A stretch of 64,000 nt of DNA from contig JANUWI010000001.1 in the NCBI GenBank assembly GCA_025504975.1, positions 3,658,001-3,722,000 of the forward strand. The letters are read 5' to 3'. Positions 32,501 to 42,060 of this stretch are shown piece after piece. Position numbers and translations under genes: made by a program. The stretch's first letter is position 1. Every line of letters starts with the position of its first letter. Under the pieces are notes generated by a model that was not told where the DNA came from, did no database searches, and saw only the letters and a list, made by a program, of their open reading frames with translations. The stretch comes from Plenodomus lindquistii (Eukaryota > Ascomycota > Dothideomycetes > Pleosporales > Leptosphaeriaceae).

Positions 32501-33597
32501 CGTCATCCTGCTCTTCCATGACATAGGGATCGCTGTATGGGAATTGCTGTGGTGGTGGGGCCGCTTCGCTTCGCACTGAAGCTCGTGACGCAGGTCTCGA
32601 GTCTGGGTTGTACTGGTAATGGTGGAAGGAGATGGTGCTCATGGCTGGGCTAGACGGTCTGGTGGGCTGGCTGTTGAAAGGCATGTTGGGCTGATCGTAG
32701 AATGAGTCATTCCTCGGCGGTTCTTGTGAAGGGCTGTTGCGCGTGAGCATCTGGTGGAAGGGCTCGACACCACCGAAAGAGTTTTGCTTTGCGTGTTGCG
32801 GGTGGTAGGTTGGGGTTGGCTGAGCAAGTTGGCCGAGTGTTGGATTCTCCTTTAAAAAGTCGGACCATTGGCTGTAATCGAAGCCCTCGGGCATGAGCTG
32901 ACTCAGGCTATGATATCGCTCCATGTTCTCCACATATTCCTTCTGCATGCATGTCGGGACAGGCACCAGCTTCAGCTTGACTTCGAGCGTTTCCTTGACA
33001 CCATTCGAGAAAATGCCAAGGATGTTCTTGCACACGCGACCAGTGACCATGGTTTGGGAGTCTTGAGCGGGGGCGTTGGGAGTGGTGGATGCCGAGGCGA
33101 GAATCCAGGAAAGCATGCCCTGGCCGACGAGGGGCGTCTCATACTCGGAGAAGTCGTATGCGTAAACGGTGTAGTCGTGTCCCAGCTTGGCAACGAGTTC
33201 GGGGCTGAAGCAGTGAGCGATTGGTGCGGGAGAACCAAGGAGCGCGTGTGTTGCCTTACCTTGCGCCGACGATGGCCTGGATGCAAGTTTTGAGCTCGAT
33301 GACTCCGACTTGGGTGTTTTCGTCTAGAGAGACGACGGGCACGTCCAAGGCGTTGGGCAAGCGGGCGAGGCAATTTGACTTGTTCTGGTCATCAAACGTG
33401 TAGAGTACCTTGACTGCAACAAAAGTCGGGTTAGATAGTGGGCTTCAAGAGCGCTCGACGTGCTTGCCTCGCATTGGTCTCCGGGTCACGTCGGCCATGG
33501 GGTCGTTGCTGGCGGTAGCGGTAGCGGTAGCGGCAGCAGGCGGTGTGGCATGCGGCACGGCACCACTGTCCATGGCGATGTGCGACGGGGTAGACAT
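29559..33597 (-). CDS. Large nuclear regulator with GATA-like finger and zinc cluster (Ams2-like)
   Basis: The long third exon is 33204..29559. The 55-nt intron 33205-33259 joins it to an exon with VLYTFDDQNKSNCLARLP and IELKTCIQAIVG, and a first exon probably starts at the ATG at 33597. The total is roughly 1,280 residues. The conserved N-terminal domain (KLGHDYTVYAYDFSEYETP, GRVCKNILGIF) recalls fungal proteins annotated as Ams2-type GATA factors. At 31295-31040 a GATA-like finger reads CVNCGEIDTPTW…LCNPCGLW, with a loop of roughly 70 residues instead of about 18. At 30530-30440 lies a Cys6 motif, CQRCKGLKKACDRERPCRRC…C. Most of the rest is disordered and Ser/Pro-rich. In fission yeast Ams2 controls histone genes and CENP-A loading. 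Equivalence is inference. The first intron's donor (33420-33560) is unresolved. Confidence 0.82.
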
Positions 33598-34355
33598 GGC
33601 TGCCTATGAGGTTGACCGAGGGATAGGCAGGCCTGGTCGTGAGGGAGGTGAGAGGAGAGGGACAAGGTTGTGGTCGCCAAGGGGAGGTGGTCAATGATGT
33701 ATCGCGATTGGTGGCTGGCGTGCGATCATCGCGAAACGCGTGTGGGTGAAGCACGCAGCGAGACAAAGCGGGCAGCACGTCGAAAACGGGCGGATCTGGC
33801 TGACTAAATATTAACCGCTTGATCCAGAGAATGCAGCAGGCAGCAGCACGCGTCGAATGTGGCAAACGAGCGTAGAAAAGGCCGGCAAAGAAGGCAGTGG
33901 TTTGGTGCAGGCCGTGTGCAGTCTGTAGATGGATGCACGAGGCGGAAGGGCTCAAACTACCCGCGCCGCGCTAACACTCATAGCGGGCGAGAACGCGTGA
34001 CGCACTCTCCACCAAACGCCAGACTCGCGCGCGTCTCATTGGGCCGGCGCCGGAAGAACCCCCTCCCCTAGCGCCATTGCTCACTTCATCGCCGTGCAAG
34101 ACATCGACGGCCGGTGCAGCTCCACCTTCACCCAAGCGCGTTGCCGTGGTGTCGTGCCTCTTCTAGTCGTGTAAGTGCTTTTCGCGTCAGTCTGTGCATT
34201 CTCCGTGTGCCAGATCATCAGCCTTGTGCACAGCCTTGTCGGTGTGCACGTGCAAAATTCGCCGGCGCAAGCTCAGCTCAAGCACTGGAAAGCTAATCGG
34301 CTGCAGATATCCCCCCAACCTCACCGCCTCACACACCCCCCACCAAGTCGCAGTC
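33598..34355. promoter_or_regulatory. Divergent promoter, GATA-type regulator and Sm D2
   Basis: About 760 bases between divergent start codons. It is GC-rich with no supported reading frame. A 174-codon minus frame here overlaps the regulator's first exon in another frame and is rejected. Confidence 0.45.
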
Positions 34356-34864
34356 ATGGTCGACGCAAAGATCCAGTGTGTACAGCAGTCAATCGTCGTG
34401 TTTCTGTCTGCTAACACTCGCGCAGAGAGCTCATGTCCAAGCCTCGGTCAGAGTTGACGTGAGTACATTATATACCTCCTTCCCCAACACAACCAAAGGT
34501 GCTGACTGCTGCTGAGTGAGTACGAGGTCGCGCAGGTCGAAGAGCATGAGCTCACCACCGGCCCCCTCTCCATCCTCCAGACCGCCGTCCGCTCGCGAAC
34601 ACAAGTCTTGATCTCGTGCCGGAACAACCGCAAGATTCTTGCGCGTGTCAAGGCCTTTGATCGCCATTGCAACATGGTCCTCGAAAACGCAAAGGAAATG
34701 TGGACTGAGACTCCACGGCTAGCAAATGGCACCTATGGCCGCAAAGTCAACAAGGACCGCTTCATTTCCAAGCTGTACGTCTGGACCGCAAAAGAAATGG
34801 GAGCATACTGACAACAGACAGGTTTTTGCGAGGAGATTCTGTCATTCTGGTCCTACTCTCGTAA
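34356..34864 (+). CDS. Small nuclear ribonucleoprotein Sm D2
   Basis: Four exons, 34356..34375, 34426..34458, 34517..34774 and 34822..34864, give 117 residues with all phases closing. The spliced protein contains ELMSKPRSELTEYE, GPLSILQTAVRSRTQVLISC (Sm1 motif), RNNRKILARVKAFDRHCNMV, and ends LFLRGDSVILVLLS (Sm2 motif), which is the Sm D2 subunit of the spliceosomal heptameric ring. It assembles on the Sm site of U1, U2, U4 and U5 snRNA. The first two exons are only 20 and 33 nt. Introns are 50, 58 and 47 nt. Intron 2 uses an unusual GAG acceptor (GCTGAG/TGAG), chosen because it restores the conserved ELTEYE sequence. The length is normal for the family. Confidence 0.95.
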
Positions 34865-35004
34865 ACCCGCGCTACTGAAACATCTGGGAAGGATGCGATG
34901 TCACAATTTGGAGTTGGAATGCATTAAAAGTTACATAACCACCGCGGTCGCAAGCTCGGCGAACCTGACGAACGAATCAAACAACGATACCCCAAACTTC
35001 ACTT

Positions 35005-37098
35005 CTACTTTTGCAGACCTTCGCTCAATCCCATCAGCAACACAGCAAGGCCATGCGCGCCTGGATCGGGAACTTCTTGAAAGCCCTCCCCACCTACGTA
35101 GACTGTTCTACCAAGACTCGCCTTCATGCCCTTGGTGCCTCTTGCGCCTTGATCAGCTGCCGCGGCTGCCTTGTCAACATCCTCGGTTGTGGAAAGAGTT
35201 TCAACAAACGGATACAAGGCATCCATCAACGTTCGATCACCCGGTTTAGCAGGTGTGTACTTGCCAAGCGCTTTGAGTGACGATTCAAGAGCTTTTGCCC
35301 ATATGCTGGAGTTGATTGGCTGTGGCGAGGATGGCTCGTTTTGTCGCAGACCATGAGCGAGCGCATTCAAGAAAATCGCGTAGATTGCGCCTGACGTTCC
35401 ATCCATGGCGAATTCGACCACTTGAATAATGTAGTTGACGAGAACCAAGAGATCGTCTGTTTCCTTTGCAGTATCGAGCTTTTTCAGAATTGCTGGCTCC
35501 TGTCAGTATCAGGCAGCCATGTGCACGTGATTATCACTCACCTTCTGCACCTCGCTTGAGTCCGATGCCGCAGTCGCCATCTCCAACAGTTGTGTCATAT
35601 CGTGTGACATCTGGCTCGGCTGCTATCAACTTATTCAATGCTGTGATCAGGGTAGATTTGGCAAGGCTGAAATCAACTGGCCTCTGTCAGTGCGTAGATT
35701 TCACCCCAATCGTTCGCAAGACTCACCTCTCAGATTGCTCGGCTGCACCTCTTCTTCTTCCACATTGTCTTCTTGTTGTTGGGCTTCTCCTCGCCGTTCC
35801 CAGGTTTTAGTTCTGACTGCCGCTGACCATCCACTTGCCTCGGCCGGCGCATCTAAAAGCTCCAGCATCGTCGTCCCCAACGCACTAATATCCGAAATTC
35901 TCAACAAACTGATACTGAAACCCAAACCGTTCAGACTCGTCATGAACGTGCCCGCTAGAATCCTCACTGGCTTGATCTTGAATGTCCCTTCTAGCTGCTC
36001 CACGACTTCGTTCGTGATCCCACCGAGCTCCAGCGGGCTTACACCACCTAGGTTGTTTACCAGCAGTACCACCTCGTCATTCGCGGTGATCTTGGAGAAA
36101 TTTCGGTCTTTGTCCGCGACATCGAGGCAATGCGAGAGCATAGTCTTGACAAGTCCGGGTAAATCAGTCGATCGACGTTCAGACCCAGCTTCATTATGAA
36201 TGCCCATTCCAATCTCCACCTCTCCTTCTTTCAACTCATCTTCCTCTGCCTCGCGGCGCCCTGGGACATGGACATGCGACAGCGATGAACCGATCGAAAC
36301 CGTATTATCAGCAACAAGCTGCGCCAGCTCAGCGACCTCTTTCAAACTCGCCCTACGACCACATTAGCTTGTCTCTTCTCCCAACACATCCTCCCGCCGA
36401 ACACCAAAAAGAAGACTTCAATACATACCCCCTCGCCGCCGCCGCCCCGGCAATCTTAACCACCAACACCGTCCCCGCGACCCCCCGTCTCCCCACCTTC
36501 CCCCCCCTCTCCCTCCCCACCCCAACATCATCGCCCACAACCACCATCTCGACCTCCACCCCCTGTGCCCTCGCCTTCTCAACCCCCATCCCAAAATTCA
36601 GCACATCCCCCGTATAATTCATCACCACAACCAGGACCCCCATCCTCCTATCCACCCGCTTTAAAATCGCATGTCGGATCTGCGCCGCGCTGGGCGACGC
36701 GAAGATTGTGCCTGCGATGCTGGCGCTCAGGAGACCCGGGCCCACGAGCGATGAGAAGGAGGGTTCGTGGCCGGAGCCGCCGCCTGAGATGAGCGAGATT
36801 TGAGGACGGGACAGGGAGGTGGGTTTCGTGTAGATTGTTTTGTTGGGGAGGTCGAGGGTTACGGAGGGGTTTGTACGCGGGATGGAGAGCAGGGCGGTGT
36901 TGACCAGGTGGGTAGGGTCCGGGATGAAGTGTTTTGCTGGGGAGGTAGGGTGGTTAGTTTTGTTGTGTTTGGAGGCAGGATGTGGCAGGCTTGGTTGGAG
37001 GGGAAGTGGGAATGGGAGTGGGAGTGGGAGTGGGAGTGGGAGTGGGAGTGGGAGTGGGAGTGGGAGTGGGAGTGCTTGTTGAGGGACTTACACGACAT
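35005..37098 (-). CDS. Dihydroxyacetone kinase, five exons
   Basis: The exons are 37098..37092, 36936..36429, 36352..35727, 35676..35542 and 35492..35005, and phases close to give 587 residues. The DAK1 (DhaK-like) domain starts at MSSKHFIPDPTHLVNTAL and shows ISGGGSGHEPSF, the substrate-covalent His region (SHVHVPG) and VNNLGGVSPLE. The DAK2 (DhaL-like, ATP-binding) domain has YDTTVGDGDCGIGLKRGAEA with its metal-binding Asp residues and DGTSGAIYAIFLNAL. The enzyme phosphorylates dihydroxyacetone in the cytosol in glycerol and methanol metabolism and detoxification. The first exon is seven bases. The first intron is 155 nt, expanded by a GGGAGT hexamer array, while the others are 49-76 nt. 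Fungal copies are usually about 580-600 residues. Confidence 0.93.
37013..37074. repeat. (TGGGAG)n hexamer array, about ten copies
   Basis: About ten tandem copies of TGGGAG (CTCCCA on the coding strand) fill much of the first intron of the dihydroxyacetone kinase gene. The array makes a His-Ser repeat in a spurious minus frame and a Gly-Val or Trp-Glu repeat on the plus strand. Confidence 0.88.
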
Positions 37099-38126
37099 AT
37101 TCGCTGCTGTGAATTGAATGGAATTGCTCAGAGTGAACTTGTTTCCTGTGAATCCGCAGTAGCTACCGATGATACAACACGCTCGTCGTCGCTGATCATT
37201 TACTCGCAGTCTCGTCTCGTCGTTCACACGTACTCCCTCACAATAACCACTTGCGCAAATACAACCAAAGTAATCGTCGCAATCGCGTGCAAGGAAGTAA
37301 GTAGTCTGTCTACGTTGCAAAAAGCCAGAACCACCTCAAGATCAAAACATCGGCATTTAATCACCCATTGCGGACCCTGCCGCGGCTATATACAAAGCGC
37401 ATCGTCCCAGTTCCGCTCATCACCTATTGGTGGGGTGCGTCGTAGACCTATGTCGCATCAGAGGAACGTGTAAGGAACATGAGAGGGGGAGCGGGGGTGG
37501 CTATGTCGTCACTAGTTAGCGGCGTGTGGGGTAAAGCAAGCTTCGGGAAAGCTGGATGCGGTAATGCGGACAATGGGTTCCGCTGCGAGCGGGACAATTG
37601 TGGGAATTATGGAAGAGGGCGATGGAAGATAGGGAGTGGTGAGGTGGGATGGAGGGTAGGGCAATGTGTTTGGTGGTGAGGCATACTCGTCCGCTTGAAG
37701 TATGGTACTGTAGATAAGTCGCTTTTCTACAAAGGTTTAGAGACTAGCCTGCTACCGACCCTTCATTGTCTCACGGTCGTCCTGGCAGGCTTGAACAACT
37801 TTGTCGCATGCTGATGCTCTCTTATCTATCTCATGTAACAAGATTGTGGATACCCGTTAGAGATATTGTTCTAGTCAGATTCTACAATCTTCCCGTCAAA
37901 AGCTACCAAAATGAGCATTGGAAAGCATTAAACTCTGAGGCTGCGATGCATCAGCCACTGAATTGTATTGAGTCGCGTATGCACTTTGATGACTCACCTG
38001 CGCGAACATGTGGGTTCTGTCCTCGCGAGAAACTTCGGTTGTGGATTGCCTCCTGCTCATCAGCTTCGAGCGCGTCACGCTGTCGTGTCCTGAACGCCGA
38101 CTCACCTGACACATGTATCCCATATC
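37099..38126. other. Intergenic, about 1 kb, no gene seen
   Basis: This contains the promoter of the dihydroxyacetone kinase and the 3' flank of the large paralogue A. Plus-strand frames of 66-163 codons here are Gly- or repeat-driven or lack any family signal. Confidence 0.4.
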
Positions 38127-40661
38127 CTAGGCATTCATTTCTTCTGCCGCAGCCACCTTTTGCATCAGAGAAAACGTGTTCCTAGTCCAACCAAACCACT
38201 TGTTCATCCGTCTGCCCATGAACTTCAACACGATTGGATCGATTTTTGGGACGGGATGGGGACGATGAAAAATGATCTTGCCCTTTTCCTGCTCGAAGAT
38301 GACGATGGAGCCTCCGTCGTTTCTGGCCGAGAAACCAGCGTCTCGCATGCTAAGAACGAAGGTGTCCCAATCTACTTCGGCGGAGCGCTCTTCGATGGTG
38401 ATAGGGAACATCTTCTTGAAGACAGTCATGGCGCGCTTGGGAACGGCGATAGTCGTGCTCGACTTGACGTCAAGCTTAGGTTCCAGTTGCTTGTTGGTGG
38501 CAGGGGCCGCATCCTTCGGTTGACCTTTGGTCTTCACCTTGGCCTTCTTTGAAACTTTCACTGGGAGGGTCGTCATTGTAGGACAATCCGAGAGAGTGAG
38601 AAGATTAGTTTGGGCTGCGATAGTTTGCCTTCCAAGTTCCGAGAGTACCCTCTGGCGTTTCTTCTCGACGAGAGCCTTGTAATCAGCGCTCTTCCAGAAC
38701 TGTACCAAGGACAGTGACTGTCCCTTTTCTTCCTCGGTGAAGTCGCTGCGATTGTACTTCGGCTCGTACAAATTATGGAGAGAAGCCCAGAATACTTGCA
38801 GGGCAGCATGGCTATTATCAAAGTCCTGTAGCCACTTTCGACTCTTTCCTCCGGCCGGTACGGGGGCTTGCTCAAAAGCTCGAAGTGCGCTAATGATGCC
38901 AGGGTTTGAGCCAACATTCTTCTCGAGCAGGTCAACTCGCTTCCAAGAGAAGCGCTTCTCCTGTTCCTTGCAATCTTTCGCATTCCTCTTCGGTACCATA
39001 GGCCGATGGAGATTGAGGGTCTCGTAGATCTTCACAAGGCTGATGTGGTCTGAGAACCGATCGTAGAGGACCTCATCCAACCTTGCACGTTCCTTTGGAC
39101 TCGCAGAAGCTAGGTGATCGTCTAGAATGCCAACAACGTGGGCGTATGGGATGCGAGTCGGTAAATCAGGGTCGCCCAGTAGACTCATGAGACACCACCA
39201 TAAGCGGTGTGTTGTTGTCTCGTGAGCGCAATCAGGTTTATCAGGGCCATCCTTCAGCTTCCAAACGATGCTCTTTGTGGCAGGATCGTGGACGCGGTCG
39301 TACATGAAGGAGAAGGCCGGCCGCTCGTGCAGAAGGGCCCGCAACTGTCGAGCACCGTGGTCAATGTCGCGCGCTAGGAGAGCAGCCAGAGCGCCCATGG
39401 CGTTATTCAACTTGGGAGGCATGGGTGTACCGGGTCCAACACTGTCGCGAAACTTCTCATACATGGCCTTGACATATTTTAGTTCTGCTAGAATTGCCTG
39501 CCAGGACCAGGCGCTCTCGACGTGGACTTTCAATTCAGCTACTAGCATTTCGGCACCCCAGTCCTTCGTCTTGTAGAGCCCTACCATGGCCATTTGGCCA
39601 AGCAATCTCAGGTAACGTCGTAGGTATGAGGGCTCGGTCTGTAGCAGCCAAAGATGATCTTCAAGGTCGTTGAGACGGACTTCAGCTTCGGAAATGAGAG
39701 TGTCGAAATTCAGCGTCGGAGGTGCTACGAACGGTTGCTGAACATAGCTGGACCAGGGAGCTTTATCATGCGTCGAGCTGCGATACTCCTGCAGGTAGTC
39801 GATAAGAAGATTCTTGCCATCACAACGCCCGGGGCCCATCCGCTGCATGGCGTTGCTGAGGATACGTCGCAGTATGCTGAGCTGAGTAGCCTGTGCTTCC
39901 ATAAGGAGCTGTCCGCGGGGAAATCCTACGATATCACGCCTGTGCGCTGAGTCTTTTTGCCAGGGCTGCAGCGTGCCATACCCAGGTCCATGGATAACCA
40001 CACAGCCCTTGTTGAACTTGGTCCGGAAGCCTCCACTGGCCCATTGAACAGTCAATTGTTCGTTGTCAAACATAGCCCAATCCTCATGAAGGGAAGTTCC
40101 ACGAACGTCCAGTAAGGCTAGCAGAGGATAGGCGCCAGTGGCGAGCATTGGTATGTTGAGATGCGGTACGAGGAAAGCTAGGCGATGCTTCCGACGCTCG
40201 GCTGCCTTCTCTCGCATCATGACATCAATCTCGGGAGGAGGCTTACGAGAGGAGAGGAATTGCCAGGAGCGATATTCTAGAAAGCTCTCCTTCGATGTTG
40301 GCAACTCTGGGGCCACCTGCTCCAGGAATGCGGTCCTTCCAGATGGGCGCTTCCGTCGCCACCATTCGCAGAGTTGGTTGCCCGACTTCTCGAGGACGGT
40401 CTTAATATAATCTCGGTCCCTGTTCATCTGCGTGACGTATTCCGAGAGCAGGTCGTTTGCTTGGGTATCACTCAGTGTTTCTCCGTAGCACATAAGGTCG
40501 AATCGTTGAACATTGCGGGCGCGATACTGACTCAGGCAGATCTCGCACTCGCACGGTGGCGTACAAATCCTGACTGTGATATTACTTGGCCGACGGTCTG
40601 CTGAGTCCATCCATTCTGAGGGCGGCGGCATGTGCGCAGGCGCATGCTCCGCTGCCTGCAT
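38127..40661 (-). CDS. Large uncharacterised fungal protein, paralogue A
   Basis: The intronless 844-residue protein starts at the ATG at 40661. The in-frame extension to 40823 is Leu/Phe-rich and not matched in the paralogue. It is homologous along its length to the gene at 42061-44583. The shared landmarks, in order, are a Cys motif near residue 35 (CTPPCECEIC), FLEQVAPELP, GPGYGTLQPWQKDSAHRRDI, GFPRGQLLMEAQAT, LWLLQTEPSYLRRYLRL, a basic linker with a KKAKVKTKGQP cluster, and a C-terminal ~90 residues with VDWDTFVLSMRDAGF, NDGGSIVIFE and IIFHRPHP. The last block resembles the alpha-beta-beta-beta-alpha fold of HicA/dsRBD proteins. I do not know a described function. The family looks fungus-specific and is often multicopy. 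Confidence 0.72.
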   Translation of the reverse strand: MQAAEHAPAHMPPPSEWMDSADRRPSNITVRICTPPCECEICLSQYRARNVQRFDLMCYGETLSDTQANDLLSEYVTQMNRDRDYIKTVLEKSGNQLCEWWRRKRPSGRTAFLEQVAPELPTSKESFLEYRSWQFLSSRKPPPEIDVMMREKAAERRKHRLAFLVPHLNIPMLATGAYPLLALLDVRGTSLHEDWAMFDNEQLTVQWASGGFRTKFNKGCVVIHGPGYGTLQPWQKDSAHRRDIVGFPRGQLLMEAQATQLSILRRILSNAMQRMGPGRCDGKNLLIDYLQEYRSSTHDKAPWSSYVQQPFVAPPTLNFDTLISEAEVRLNDLEDHLWLLQTEPSYLRRYLRLLGQMAMVGLYKTKDWGAEMLVAELKVHVESAWSWQAILAELKYVKAMYEKFRDSVGPGTPMPPKLNNAMGALAALLARDIDHGARQLRALLHERPAFSFMYDRVHDPATKSIVWKLKDGPDKPDCAHETTTHRLWWCLMSLLGDPDLPTRIPYAHVVGILDDHLASASPKERARLDEVLYDRFSDHISLVKIYETLNLHRPMVPKRNAKDCKEQEKRFSWKRVDLLEKNVGSNPGIISALRAFEQAPVPAGGKSRKWLQDFDNSHAALQVFWASLHNLYEPKYNRSDFTEEEKGQSLSLVQFWKSADYKALVEKKRQRVLSELGRQTIAAQTNLLTLSDCPTMTTLPVKVSKKAKVKTKGQPKDAAPATNKQLEPKLDVKSSTTIAVPKRAMTVFKKMFPITIEERSAEVDWDTFVLSMRDAGFSARNDGGSIVIFEQEKGKIIFHRPHPVPKIDPIVLKFMGRRMNKWFGWTRNTFSLMQKVAAAEEMNA

Positions 40662-41184
40662 GATCGTAGAGCTTTGTATCGCAGTGGAACCGGCAAATAG
40701 GCGTGGTGGGAGAAGGAAGGGAATCAAACAAGTAAGAAAGTAAATTTGACGGCAATCACTAGTGCAGTAAGTAGTGAGAGTGAAGCGTGGTCCACAGGCG
40801 ATAAACCCAAGGTGAAGGCGCAATAGTCGTTAGATCGGCACACACAAACAGCATAACAAATCACGTCGAGAAGGATTGCTGATGGAATGAGGCATGAGTA
40901 TTCATCATTAGGCACAAGTCTGAGCGGAAGACTGGTTAGCTGGTGAGCATAGTTGAATCAAAAGGCACAATTTGTGATATCATACGACCGATTTCAGCAT
41001 GACCTTTAAGCGCATCAAATCCTCTGGAAAGCGTTATAATCAGTCACCCAAGCGTTTCTCTCAATATACGTTACAAAATGCTGATCGAACGAACATGAGC
41101 TCTAATGACAAGGTGGCCCCGTGGCAAGTCTACGATGTCGTGTTTGTGCATAGAGGACCATCCCTATGTGCTAGCAGCCCGTAG
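40662..41184. other. Upstream region of paralogue A, no gene seen
   Basis: This is the promoter region of paralogue A and the point where similarity of the broken third copy ends. No supported frame is present. Confidence 0.4.
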
Positions 41185-41700
41185 TCATGCGCCGAAGTTA
41201 CAACGTTTACTAGTATGAAAGTCGACGTTGAGATCAAGCGCGGCCCACGCCTCGAACGGAGCGTTTGCACGACTATGCATTATGGCCAATGAGTAGAACG
41301 TGTTCCTTGCCAACATCTCTCGATCGAGATATGGCAGAAGAAGTCGTTGCTCAATGTTAACAATTGACGCCACTCTCTTCGATGCTACACCAAGCTTCTC
41401 GGATGTATCGACCTGCCTAGAGATGAAAAAGGAGAGTGCTTCGTCAATTAGACTCTTCTTGGACTATGCTAATTCGGGCACTGTTTGCTCAAGAAACGCA
41501 ATGCGCCCCGCTCGGCGTCGGCGGCACCACCACCACTGGAGAAGCGCATCGTCGCATTCATCAAGGGTTTCGCGTAGATAACTCTGGTCAGCGATCATCT
41601 GCGTGATGAGTGTACTTAAAGAGGCCTTTGCTTGGGTCTCATTGAGGCATCACACACATCGTATTGGTAACGCCGAGTCATCTTGGCGTTCTGCCGCTCT
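41185..41700 (-). pseudogene. Broken third copy of the large paralogue family
   Basis: The minus strand from about 41700 to 41185 encodes fragments alignable with the first ~230 residues of paralogues A and B. They are a QNAKMTRRYQYDVC segment, then in another frame LNETQAKASLSTLITQM and GRIAFLEQTVPELA, an in-frame TAG at about 41467, then EQRLLLPYLDREM and AFEAWAALDLN. It stops after FHTSKRCNFG, where A has FRTKFNKGCVV. At least one frameshift (near 41645), one nonsense codon and a 3' truncation show it is dead. It lies between A and B in the same orientation, so tandem duplication followed by decay is the likely history. Confidence 0.82.
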
Positions 41701-42060
41701 GAAGTCCGCGTCCTCAATCGACAAAGGATTAATGTTCAACTGGCATTCAGATAGCAGCAACTGGTAATGACCGAAGGACTCCAAGAGATATAGTCATGTT
41801 CGACAAATCATAAGAGGCGTACAGCGCTTTAATTCAGAATGGTGGCGTCCTGTTTGTTAAGGGCTGCTCATCGAACATATGAAGCCCAATGTACGTATGC
41901 ACAAACTGGCGGCATGAGGAGCACAACCAACCATTTTGGATATCAATCAAGTCGCAACCGGTAGCTGTCTAATCCTGGTAGGAGATCGCGACTGGTCGCT
42001 CGCGACGTACCATCGATGAGGTTGGCGGAAGCTTCCTGCTAGGCACATGAATCATTGAAC
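41701..42060. other. Intergenic between broken copy and paralogue B
   Basis: No open frame or recognisable motif is seen. It may contain further decayed 5' sequence of the broken copy, but I could not align it to the Cys motif of the paralogues. Confidence 0.4.

Noticed and set aside
33431..33955. 174-codon minus frame rich in Ser/Thr/Pro
   Set aside because: It overlaps the first exon and promoter of the GATA-type regulator in another frame and has no domain.
36859..37320. 153-codon minus frame with a His-Ser repeat, and plus frames with Gly-Ser or Val-Gly repeats
   Set aside because: They are created by the TGGGAG array inside an intron of the dihydroxyacetone kinase gene.
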